This document shows, one piece after another, positions 21,715 through 31,646 of a DNA stretch of 45,161 nt (the stretch's first letter is position 1; each line of letters begins with the position of its first letter). The translations under genes were made by a program, and so were the position numbers. Origin of the DNA: Silene noctiflora (Eukaryota; Streptophyta; Magnoliopsida; Caryophyllales; Caryophyllaceae); assembly GCA_009801015.1 (NCBI GenBank), contig VHZZ01001200.1, forward strand, positions 18,119 to 63,279, read 5' to 3'. The notes under the pieces are model-generated. The model searched no databases, had not been told where the DNA came from, and was given only the letters and a program-made list of their open reading frames with translations.

Positions 21715-23692
21715 TCAGTGAGTTTGTGTCACTCTTATAATCCTTGCTCATTTGTGTTCTTAGTAAATTTATACTGTACCTTTTTTTCCTCTCCGACTTT
21801 TAAGAGTTGCGACTATATTTTGCTCTAGATACCTCCTTTTCATTGATTTTTCTGGGAGTGGTATACGTCTAATGCGGGTGTCGTTTGAACTGGTTTCCCT
21901 TGTATAAGTTGTGTATCACGTTCGGCTTGGTTTGACGCCGTGTTTATGTATTTTGTGGCCTTGTAATTCATTGTTCTATCGATACTTGTTCTGATAAAGC
22001 TTATGTTATCCATTAACATTTCCTATTGTCCAACTCGTTGAAGCGGCTTTTTTTTGTCAGTTACAGCATCAGTTCATCACTAGGTGGGTAGTATGTTACG
22101 TACCATTGCCTTTCTCAAATATAAGTCGAGATTAAATTTTGCCATGTTTAATTCATCAAAACGTTTGTCTGAATCAAAACACTTTCGATCATTGTTGATT
22201 ATTGTGTATATTTTGATAATCGGTGGAAGTCATCTTTGATTGATTATCAAATTCAAATATGCACAATATAATAATGGATTGTGCTTTTTAACATACAAAG
22301 TTTTACATATAATAATATGGATGTAGGGATTCATAAAATTCTGTATATCCCTCTATCCTAGTTCACAAATTTGTAAATACACGTTCTTTTTTAAGGCGAC
22401 AACATCTGTTTTAATTGGTAAAGAAGACAAAAAGAAAATGTATAGGACCAACAAAAGATTTGTCCATATATATGCAAGTTAGAGTATATTTTAACCTGTT
22501 TTCATGTTAAAAGATATTGTTATCCGATCAGAGATTTACTGGGGCAGGATTGCAGGAAAAACAAATAACAGGCCGAAAAGTGTGGAAACATGGTTGCATT
22601 TTTTCTACGTTTATGTCGTGTACCTCCTCCGCCTTGCAAGTATATTTCGCAAAATATAACTCGGCTAGTAAATAGAAAAAAAGAACAACCAAAGAGCCTA
22701 ACAATAAAATTACAAGAATTTATGCCAAAAAAGAACGCACGAGGAAAATAAATAACAATGCCAAACAATTTGAAAGTAGAGTGGCAAATATTTGTCACCA
22801 GGCTCAAAACTCTAAAGTGATGCGCGATTGTCTGACCGAAGTGATCCCGAAACCCAAATTGACTTATGTATCTTCATAAATAGTTACAGAAATAACCCGA
22901 TTACATATTCGGGTTACCCAACTTACAACTTAGGCCCTGCATTTTTGACTGCGGATTACCTAACTTACAACTTAGGCCCTGTTTTTTCGATTAAAAAGAG
23001 TTAACTGAACTGAACTAAGGGTAAGATTATTGGTAGTCTTGAGACAAGACTTAATCAAGAGTCAAGATTACCAATAATCTACCAAAATCTTATCAAAGTC
23101 TTAAGTTGAGTCTTGTAAATCCAAGACTCAACTTAGACTCAACAAGAGTCTTGACCCCACATATTTATAATGACAACCAATAAATTGCATCCATGTGTCA
23201 AAACTATTATTGTTTTCTTTTTTATCTAAAACCCTATAAGAAAAGTGTAGTAAAAAAGTTGAGTCTTACGGATAATGTATAAAGTTTAAGATGAGTCTGA
23301 GGTAGGTCTGAATAATAAAATAATAATAAATATTAGTGGAAAGCTATGTGGCAGAGTGTTAAGACTTTGGTGAGTCTCACCAATAATCTTACCCTAAGCT
23401 TTTATGGAACTAAAGTGAACTAAACTAAACTATAATGCAAGAATTAAATTATGAAAAGACGAGGTGAAGTTAAGCGAGAAAGAACACATATAGGGTTGAT
23501 CTTATTTGCACATTTCGAAGACGTAAAAAATTTAACCAAAATTTAACGAGTGTTTGATCCCAATTACTTCCCCAATTGATTTGATCAAGTCTCACGAACC
23601 TTAAACTATAACGGTAATGTAATCGCTTTCTATCTCTTCAATTTTTTCCCCCAATTTCAACTGCTAACCCTAACAATTGAGAAATTACGCAG
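21715..23692. other. Intergenic region between the TPR gene and NDUFA8
   Basis: There is no gene. It begins with probable TPR 3' untranslated sequence. A 26-bp direct repeat ending ACTTACAACTTAGGCCCTG occurs at 22914-22939 and 22956-22981. A Tourist-like MITE sits at 23019-23394. Flanking GAACTGAACTAA and GAACTAAACTAAACTA strings suggest that the MITE landed inside an older MITE. The last 300 bp are the NDUFA8 promoter. Confidence 0.55.
23019..23394. mobile_element. Tourist-like (PIF/Harbinger) MITE upstream of NDUFA8
   Basis: The element is 376 bp with a perfect 16-bp terminal inverted repeat, GGGTAAGATTATTGGT, and its complement at the right end. It is flanked by TAA on both sides (23016-23018 and 23395-23397). 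TWA duplications mark PIF/Harbinger insertions. It ends 298 bp before the NDUFA8 start codon, so it may contribute to the promoter. Confidence 0.8.
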
Positions 23693-26600
23693 ATGGCAAG
23701 TGCGGTGGAATCGACGGTGCCGACATCGGCGGTGTTAATGGCATCGTCGAAGCATATAGGAACACGATGTCATGAGCAAAACGTTGCGTTCTTAAAGTGC
23801 AAGAAAAATGATGCTAATCCTGAGAAATGCCTCGACAAGGGTAATCAAGTTACTCGCTGTGTTTTTGGCCTGTACGTATTTCTCTCTTCGATGCAATTTT
23901 GTTTTCTAAGTACTTGTCATTCAATGCAGTTTTCATTTTGACGCGATTGTTTGTTGTTTTATCATTGGTGATGATAGAGTAACGGTTTGATTGGTATTAA
24001 GCTACGAGGTCGTAAATTCAGGATTAGTCCCTCCGTCTCAATCATTTATTTACATTTTATATCCTTTGTGAGAAGTATTTTAATGAAAGATAAAGAAATG
24101 ATTGCGAGATAGGGAGTAATTGCGGATTTGATAGTGTGTTGAGACTGTTGACGAGCAATAAGGCCGTTTTATCCAAAAGTCAAATGAATTAGGATGTCTT
24201 TGGCTCCATCAGGAATGGATGGAGTTCTATGATCTCTCATCTTAGTAAATTCTGGAGTGTCTTACTCTGAGATAGTGAGATGGCAAGATTGAGTATCAGA
24301 CACTATATAAGGTGATGCTAAATGTTGGTATCTATGTTACTCTGACTCGGCTGCAAATGTCTGACATGACAGTATTGGAGTGTCGGATGCATTTATTATC
24401 CGCAAACTTTTCAATATTTTGGTCTGAACGTGACATGTGATACGCGACCACACTGAAGTGTCGGAGTAACGTAGATTGGCATTATTTTTTAAAGTACGAT
24501 ACTAGTCATTGTATTGTGAAGATTTTAGCTTGATAGTCTTAGCTCTGTTCTCAATCTTATTTCAATTTGAGCTCAGGCATTTCCCTCTCTTAATCTGGCT
24601 ATTTTGCTTTGTCTCGGGCTGCAACAAATGTAGCTAGAGGACATGAAGTATGCATAGGCTTGCGTTAAAACCATGCAAGGGTTTGCCTAATGCCTTCACT
24701 GAAGGAGGGTGGAATGTGGCTGCTTCCGTATGAATGATTTTATCAGCGCAAGCAATTTGGGATGTCTGTTGAGGCATTTACAGATGTTTGTGAGCATGCG
24801 TTCTCTTTTGTTTCCATGAGAATGATTTTGTGCTTAGTGCTGTCAATGAACGGTGAATGTGAACCTTCAAATACTGTTCAGTGAACTTTACACTGATTAG
24901 GTTAATCAGGTGATAAGTTGGTCGTAAAATTGTAGACTGGTTATTTGGATTAATAATGAGTCTCTAGTTGCATATACACGCTGAACTTTACTGAATGCAA
25001 TCTGGTTCCAGTATGAGCAGATCTGTTCTGTTTAGGTATCTGGGCAGATTTCTCTATGAGCTCTTTAGGCTTGTTCCTGTGGGACTCTTTTTCCTCGTGT
25101 CTCAATTATATTCGTTTCTTCTTTAAACATGTTGCAGTATTTTCAGCTCTAGTTCCAATATCTTAGGCTATAGTTATGGAAATATGCTCGTACCCATTCC
25201 AGGGTTTAGGTGCTTATCAGTTATCATAAGACATTTCGGTGTTGTGCAAGTTCCAGAATAAACAATACAATCAATTAGCTTTTCTTTTCCTGTAAGAAAA
25301 AAATGTTTTAGATGATAGATGAATGAGTACGGAAAGAAGACAAGCCCTTCAATGATGAAGTTAGAAAGAGAGAAACCAAAGTTTTCTTATATAATCTTAA
25401 AAAGAAATCTTATTGAGAAAGTTTTCGTTGAGCTGTCAGCCTTCATGATGGGTATTAAGGGGAAAGAGTTTACTGCAAATTTCATGATTGTATTGTTTAC
25501 TGCGAATTTCTTTCTTGGTTTCAAAGTCCTCTCCCCAAATAGGTTCTAGTGGATCGGTTGCACCAGAAAAGTTGTTCTTGGTCAGGATTCCATTAAGCTC
25601 ATGAGTGAGGGTGTCATTAAGGTGAAAGAGTTGGGAAGATGATGAGTATTTGCAAAGCCCGCATTGAAGACCATCTATGTAGGCAAGGAGTCTTTATTTA
25701 TTGTGGATAAGGCAACCGTAACGTCTCTATCCCATCCCATCGGATGGTGACTCCGAGTTTCAAGTTTGAAGAGAAAACCTCTAAAGATAGTGGACAAGAC
25801 CGAATGAGCACGCTGGGGAAGGTTGGTTCAGCAAGCCAGAAAGATTCAAACTTAAACCATTTAGGCATGGTCTAGGATATACGTGGGTTTGAAGGAGGAT
25901 AGGGCAATGGTCGAAAGAAAGACGCGTAAGGTGCTTCAAGTGGGAGTCAGGGTAGGCATCAAGCCATGTTTAGTTTGTCTAGACACAATCTAGTCTTAAG
26001 AAAATGGGGGACGATTGCGTCTGTCGAACAATCCACACTAGAGCATAGTGTCAGAGCCAAGGAGAGCTGTGGTGGCGCTGCCCTCCAATTGCTCACTACT
26101 CCTAGTTATCTACTTCAAAAATCTGATACAAAGCCAGGTTAGATTCACATAAGTGGTCCTGTTTTGGGGAGAGAACTTTAAAGAATCGCAAAAGCTACAG
26201 AAATTTAGTCCTGGTTTTCTTGAAAGACCTTAACTTTTTTTTGGTAAAACCTGAAAAGGGAATAGTGACGATGTGGCATTCAGATACTGCTCTATTTTTG
26301 TTTTTTCTGGGGTTCTTTGAAAGGTTTGTCTCATTGTGAATTATGATCCTACACTCTTTCTCAGCCTTAGAATACACCCCGGCAATTAGGATTACTGTTT
26401 GAGTTACACTAGTATCCTTAAAAGTTCAGTGCCTTTTGGTGTGCGCTAACGCATGCTTGGAGCCTAGTAGCAAATATAGCCGTGTGCTCAGAGAATTACA
26501 TATAATTGAGCTTTTGAGGACTCAAGCACCTGCTCCCATCCGTTTGTATCTATTCATGCTTCCACCCTTTTACGGTGATGAGTTGACTATTACAGAGTTT

Positions 26601-28249
26601 ATGCATATGGGCTGAAAGGGTGTGTTGAGGTCTCTTCCCATATGTGTGTGAGGGGCATTGTCCCACATCGGTAGAATAATAGTGAAGATACTAGCTTATA
26701 AATGAGTGGGCTACTCCTCCTATCACCAATTGGTTTTAGGATGGAACCTCACTTGCTTATGGAACGGTCTCATGCACCTACTTCTATAAGCCCGCTGCGG
26801 AGGACTCAACAAGTGGTATCAGAGCCGATGGTTCGGCTTGGGACCGCAAGGTGCGATATGGTGACGGTGCTCGAGATGGCGCTGAGTAGCGTCATGGTTG
26901 CAGAGTAGCACCACCGTACCACCGTTGGACTCTCTCCCTTGGTTGACCAGAGATGCGGAGTAGCCTGGTCGGCCCGACACGGGGTTGTGTCGGGTGCGGA
27001 GTAGCACCAAGTGAGGGGGAGTTTCAACACACACACATGTGAAAGGGGGAGATTGTTGAGGTCTCTTCCCATATGTGTGTGAGGGGCATTTTTAGGATGG
27101 AACCTCACTTGCTTATGGAACGGTCTCATGCACCTACTTCTATAAGCCCGCTGCGGAGGACTCAACAGGGTGAAATGTTAAAAAGATTGTGTCAAGACAG
27201 GTCAAATTATTGGGGGTGGTATAATAGTACGGTAGTACCCAACTACCCATAACCAAAGTTTAACCGATCAACAAAATTAAAATCCTTTCGTTCTTTTATC
27301 TGGAATTCCTCCCATCTAAGGGTTTACAGTCTTGAGAGTGGCACACTAGTACTCATAACTAAGGTTCAAATCTCATGTGCATCAGCACTTCACTTTGTTT
27401 CTCTTTGAATTGAATAGTAATTTTTTTCATGGCGCTGCTATAATAAGCGCCAAAGTCAGGATGTTACGTTAGAGGGGGCCGAAAAATTCCATCATGGGTG
27501 AACTACAAATGAATAATGTAAAGAGAAATTCAAATATTTCAACTAAAGCTTTAATGTTTTCATTGTTAAGCGGGAGCGACCAATGCTGCTAGCCCCTGTC
27601 TGGCTCCGCCACTAGCTATAATTCCCAATCTTGCCACTTGTTCTTGAATTTCTCTTCGTCTCTTTTGCCCTACGATGGCTGTCTTGTATCCTCGAGTAGG
27701 TTTACTTTATACTGAAAATTTGTGCAAAATTGTCATTTAGTGATGAAAGGTGTTTTGTTTTTTTTCCCATGTGGATATGAATTTGACAACCCATGTGATG
27801 ACCAAAGTTTTCTTACTTCAATTGTTTCCGACTTTCCGGTTTGCTGCTGTTGTTCTCAATCTTCTCTAATACTCTTGTTTATTCCTTAATTTCTCTTCTT
27901 TTCTTTTGCCCTGCAAGGCTGCAATGACCATCTTGTACTCTCAAAAGTCTTGACTCTAAGTTAGGTTTGGTTTGTATTTTTATGAGAGAGCTTAAAATTT
28001 GTGCATATAGTTTCACAGAATAATCATTTATTTATGGAAGCTGTATGTTTTTCACTTGGACACGGATTTGATGACCTATGTGATTGGTGAAGTTTTCTAA
28101 CATTTTTACCATGCAGACTGAGGGATCTTCAACAGAAGTGCACGAAAGAAATGGACTCATACTCCAACTGCATGTATTACCATACCAATGAATTTGATTT
28201 GTGTCGCAAGGAGCAACAAGCATTTGAGAAAGCATGTCCTCTGCAGTGA
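23693..28249 (+). CDS. NDUFA8: NADH dehydrogenase (complex I) 1 alpha subcomplex subunit 8, CHCH protein
   Basis: This is a supernumerary subunit of respiratory complex I on the intermembrane-space side of the mitochondrial inner membrane. Two exons (23693-23871 and 28117-28249) join in frame to 103 residues, the normal length. It has two CHCH units: CX9C pairs at Cys26/36, Cys46/56 and Cys68/78, and a CX10C pair at Cys89/100. Such twin-cysteine proteins are imported and oxidised by the MIA pathway and need no presequence. Family motifs include FLKCKKNDANPEKCLDKG, VTRCVFGLL, and CMYYHTNEFDLCRKEQQAFE near the C-terminus. The single intron is 4.2 kb, long for such a small gene, and carries a Stowaway MITE and a TRIM. 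The gene is conserved as a two-exon unit here with normal splice sites. Confidence 0.95.
24027..24116. mobile_element. Stowaway MITE in the NDUFA8 intron
   Basis: The element is 90 bp. The left end GTCCCTCCGTCTCAATCATTT is mirrored by AAATGATTGCGAGATAGGGAG on the right, and TA lies on both sides (24025-24026 and 24117-24118). This is a typical short Stowaway. Confidence 0.75.
24119..26617. other. NDUFA8 intron, central part
   Basis: This part is unannotated intronic DNA. The stretch 25560-26180 is less A/T-rich than its surroundings and may be old retroelement debris, but I cannot assign it. Short open frames here show no domain. Confidence 0.4.
26623..27167 (+). mobile_element. TRIM (terminal-repeat retrotransposon in miniature) in the NDUFA8 intron
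   Basis: The element is 545 bp. Direct terminal repeats at 26623-26811 and 27054-27167 both start TGTTGAGGTCTCTTCCCATA and end CTCAACA. A primer-binding site, TGGTATCAGAGCC (26814-26826), complementary to initiator Met-tRNA, follows the first repeat. A purine tract (GAAAGGGGGAGA, 27041-27052) precedes the second. Perfect 5-bp target duplications, GGGTG, flank it (26618-26622 and 27168-27172). The internal 242 bp have no protein domain, so it is non-autonomous. Boundaries look whole. Intact flanks and very similar terminal repeats over their shared parts suggest a fairly recent insertion. Confidence 0.9.
27173..28116. other. NDUFA8 intron, 3' part
   Basis: This is A/T- and T-rich intronic DNA up to the acceptor (ATGCAG, 28111-28116). 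Two similar stretches near 27640-27690 and 27890-27950, both with TCTCTTCGTCT- or TCTCTTCTTTT-like strings before TTTTGCCCT, look like a diverged duplication. Confidence 0.4.
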
Positions 28250-28854
28250 AAACGAAGTAAGCAACGAAACTGCTTGTATATCTGAATAAGTGATGCTGGT
28301 AGCATTATGTGACCTCTTTGATACCAGACAATGTATCCCAATTCCAAATTTGCGAGTTTGTTGCTTCCTTGTGTTATACTCTAGTTCCGTGGTACTTATT
28401 TATTTCAACTAAGGTTTCAAAATGTTGTCCTGGAGAGATGCCCAAATTCCGGGAATCCCTGTGTCTGTCAAACTGTGTCGTTTAAGTTGATTACTGCAGA
28501 AATTATTGCTTGAAGTCATACTGCTATCGTTTTCAATATGGACTAATTGGCACAAAATTTATCCATTGTACTCATTGCTTTGCGTAGTGTATGGTTCCAT
28601 CTTTGCATATTGCTATATTTTTACATTTTCTCACCTACTTTGTGATATAAAACTCTTTAAACTGGGATTATAATGAATTTGATCTTTTGTTATCTACATG
28701 AGATTGTAGTACACTCTTCTCTCATCCATTATGGTCTTATTACATTTTTTTCTTAAAAAGTATATTATTCGAGAAATATTATTCCGTCCGTTTCAGAAAA
28801 TGTCTTCTATATACGATACCGTATAAGAATTTTTATCTCTCTTATCCGTATGGA

Positions 28855-28857
<3 letters not shown>

Positions 28858-28894
<37 letters not shown>
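28858..28894. repeat. Poly-T tract (37 bases)
   Basis: An uninterrupted T run. On the minus strand it would be a poly-A tail, so a reverse-oriented retroposed fragment ending here is possible. No SINE or LINE body was recognised next to it. Confidence 0.7.
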
Positions 28895-28895
<1 letters not shown>

Positions 28896-29276
28896 GCAAC
28901 TGTAAAATATAATGTTTACATACTAATAGTATGATTCACAAGATCTCCCTATTAATTGACTCCGGAAGATGAAATGTCAGGTAGGAGCAACATGTTGGTG
29001 GAGTATTAAAAATACAATTACTTGCCATTTGCTTTAATGAAGAATATTATAGAAAAAGGTAAAAACACAAATATTTTCATCTTTATTTCTAATCCTTGTA
29101 TGCATATAAGATAGTGGAAGTTTTTTTTTTTTTTTTTTTTTGTCGTGTAAAGGAAGTCACGAGGACAATATGCCAACTTTGGCGGCTAAGCTATTTTAAA
29201 AATAAGGGAGTTGTCCTCAAAAAGTTTCTGAAAATGGGAGATAAAAGAAAGTGCAAGGACACATGAGCTAATCGAA

Positions 29277-29417
29277 GACGGACACTATCCGTCACAAGCT
29301 GAAAACGGATAGTGTCCCTCTCATAATATGCAAGTAGCACTATTCATGGGGTACTCCATTTGCATTATTGTGAGAGAGGTACTATTCGTCTTCAGCTTGT
29401 GACGGATAGTGTCCGTC
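29277..29417. mobile_element. Short DNA transposon with perfect 27-bp inverted ends
   Basis: Positions 29277-29303 and 29391-29417 are exact inverse complements (GACGGACACTATCCGTCAC at the left edge). The left arm repeats part of itself in inverse (ACGGATAGTGTCC at 29305-29317), so several nested hairpins are possible. A diverged relative lies near 30118-30206. There is no coding capacity and no clear target duplication. Confidence 0.75.
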
Positions 29418-30117
29418 ACAAGTAAGTCGCTTTGTCAAACGAGAATCACTAGTGGCCAAATACCAAAGCATGTGGAATAGGGAGTAGTGGAAGTATGAAA
29501 CACAACTACACTCGAAACTGAAAGCAATGCTCATACTTTAAGGATACTATCATATGATATGGCTTCAGTGCTTGACAACACTTGGCAAATTGATCCAATC
29601 CGAATGCTGATACCCGACCGCGCACTAGAACGGACAAGTACGAATGTGGAAGACTTGACTTGACTCGAACTTGGGATAGGTCGAAAGCGACTTAATCCTA
29701 AAATCACATATCGAAACCTAAACATATCACAATTCAATTGGGATAATATTCTTCGAAATGAATGATTGGATCTACACTTAGAAATTTATCAGGTGTATGT
29801 GATATCATTGCAGTGAGTCGCTCTTAGGACGGCAGTATCAATTTTTTAAGATTAAAGCGGATCAAATATGCTTCCACATGTACATATGAGACAGATCTTT
29901 TGTTAGTACCTAAACATCCATTCTTCTTTTACCTCATCTATCATACTTAACCAATTGTCTAAAAAAGCATGAACGTAATGGCCAACGGGATCAGCCAACC
30001 ACGGGCTCGGTACAACACCAGCCGGTTGCCTTCACCGATCTTATATCATTTTACGTATTTATTATGAATTTTCCTCACTATATCGCACACTATCAAAACT
30101 CTTATTTTAAGATTCAA

Positions 30118-30206
30118 AGCGTCTTGCTTCTGATGGACATTATTCGTCACTTACCTTATTATGGGAGGGGTATTATCCATCTTCAACTTGTGACGAATAG
30201 TGTTCA
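30118..30206. mobile_element. Diverged relative of the 29277-29417 element
   Basis: GGACATTATTCGTCAC on the left and CTTGTGACGAATAGTGTTCATC on the right are the same inverted motif pair with substitutions, about 90 bp apart. It is an older or shorter copy of the family. Confidence 0.5.
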
Positions 30207-31208
30207 TCTTCAAATATTTGAAAAATTAGTGTTTAAGATTAATGGAATTCTCAGACAACCGATATCATCGAAGAGATAAAGATTCAGAATGGGAGGTGCA
30301 TTTTCAACCATAAGGAGTAAGGACGTCTTATTTTGCTGCTTATATAAATATTTTATGTTTGTTGTTGTGGAGGTTCGTGCCGTGGATAAACTTCCCGATA
30401 TTCAAACTTTATTTCTATTTTCTTCGTAAAAGAGTTATACATAGGTCAACAGGTAGTCTTGATTCTCGCTCACGATATAGCGCGTTCACTTGAACTCCAA
30501 AAAAAAAAAATAGTCTTATTTAATATTAAAACGGATTAAATATGTTAAATAAGACAAAAGTAAAATGCCTAATAAATAATAAGATGTTTGTCTATTAACC
30601 TGTTTTAAATTTATACGGATACTTTTGTTAATCATATGATTTAACGTTCACATAATATTCTTCTCAAAAGATTACATTTAATTGTAAAATGATCTTAAAT
30701 TTCGATATTTTAAAAAGATCAAAATAGCCCGTCATGAGCAAACCAACTATGAAATAAAATATATACACCTGTGATTGTGAAGAGGTGAAAGCACATATCG
30801 TTATCCTCTGTGATTGTGAAGTCTGTATGCAGTCACCAAAAAAATATCCTTAGAAGCATACAAATGATACAATAATATACAATAATTAAGCTCAAATTAT
30901 AATAATTTATCATTTCATTTCATTACCTACTTTTCTTACTAATCTTTTATGCCAAAACATCCAACCTGTGTTTTAGACGTGGCTTGCATACTTTCAAGCA
31001 ACGAATCATTACTAATTCACTTCTCCTAATCATTTTTATTCTCCTAACTTATTGTCTTCTTAATTAATACTTTACTCTTATAACACCTCTCAAATTTCTG
31101 GGTTTTTCTTAATATTTCACATACTTACCAATTATAGTTAGTTGCCTGCATGATTGCATGATGTTTTAGTTCTTTTATCCAGTTTTAAGTTCTGGGTTTT
31201 CTAATTTC

Positions 31209-31521
31209 TTCAAGAATTTAGTAAGTTGAGGTGAATTTATGATTTGGGTACCTTAAAAAATTGGGTTTTTTTATCCATAAATTTGGAATTTTGGGTTTTT
31301 GAATTTGTTCAAGAATTTAAAAGATTGTTTTTTTTTTTTTCAATCCATCAATTTGGAATTGTGGGTTTTGAGTTCCTTCAAGAATTTAGTAATTTGAGGA
31401 AAAGTTCTGATTTGGGTACCTTAAAAGATTAGTTTTTTATCCATAATTTGGAATTTGTTCAAGAATTTAGTAACTTGAGTAAAAGTTATGGTTTGGGTAG
31501 CTTAAAAGATTGATTTTTATA
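31209..31521 (+). repeat. Diverged tandem repeat in the Tubby-like gene leader
   Basis: A unit of about 60-80 bp recurs at 31209-31291, 31377-31455 and 31459-31521, with a partial copy near 31307. Each starts TTCAAGAATTTAGTAA and continues through GTTTGGGTA or ATTTGGGTACCTTAAAA and TTTTTTATCCATAA. It ends about 125 bp before the start codon and may lie in the 5' untranslated region. Confidence 0.75.
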
Positions 31522-31646
31522 CTGTTGTCGACAGTGGACACTCTCGTTTACACCAAAAACAAATAAAAGATTGGATTTTTAATCCATTTTTCACCCAAAT
31601 TTGGTTTTGTGGGAGTGGAAGAGTTAAGAAAGGTTATAAATTTGAA

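Larger units (their letters stand above)
28250..31646. other. Intergenic region between NDUFA8 and the Tubby-like gene
   Basis: There is no gene. It holds probable NDUFA8 3' untranslated sequence, long poly-T runs (28858-28894 and 29121-29141), a TIR element (29277-29417), a related diverged copy near 30118-30206, plain A/T-rich DNA, and the repeat-rich leader region of the Tubby-like gene (31209-31521). Confidence 0.6.

Noticed and set aside
26806-27165. Open frames on both strands inside the TRIM
   Set aside because: They lie within a non-coding miniature element and have no domain.
27330-27385. GGTTCAAATCTC B-box-like string in the NDUFA8 intron
   Set aside because: The upstream A-box match is poor and no second copy or tail is seen, so I did not call a SINE.
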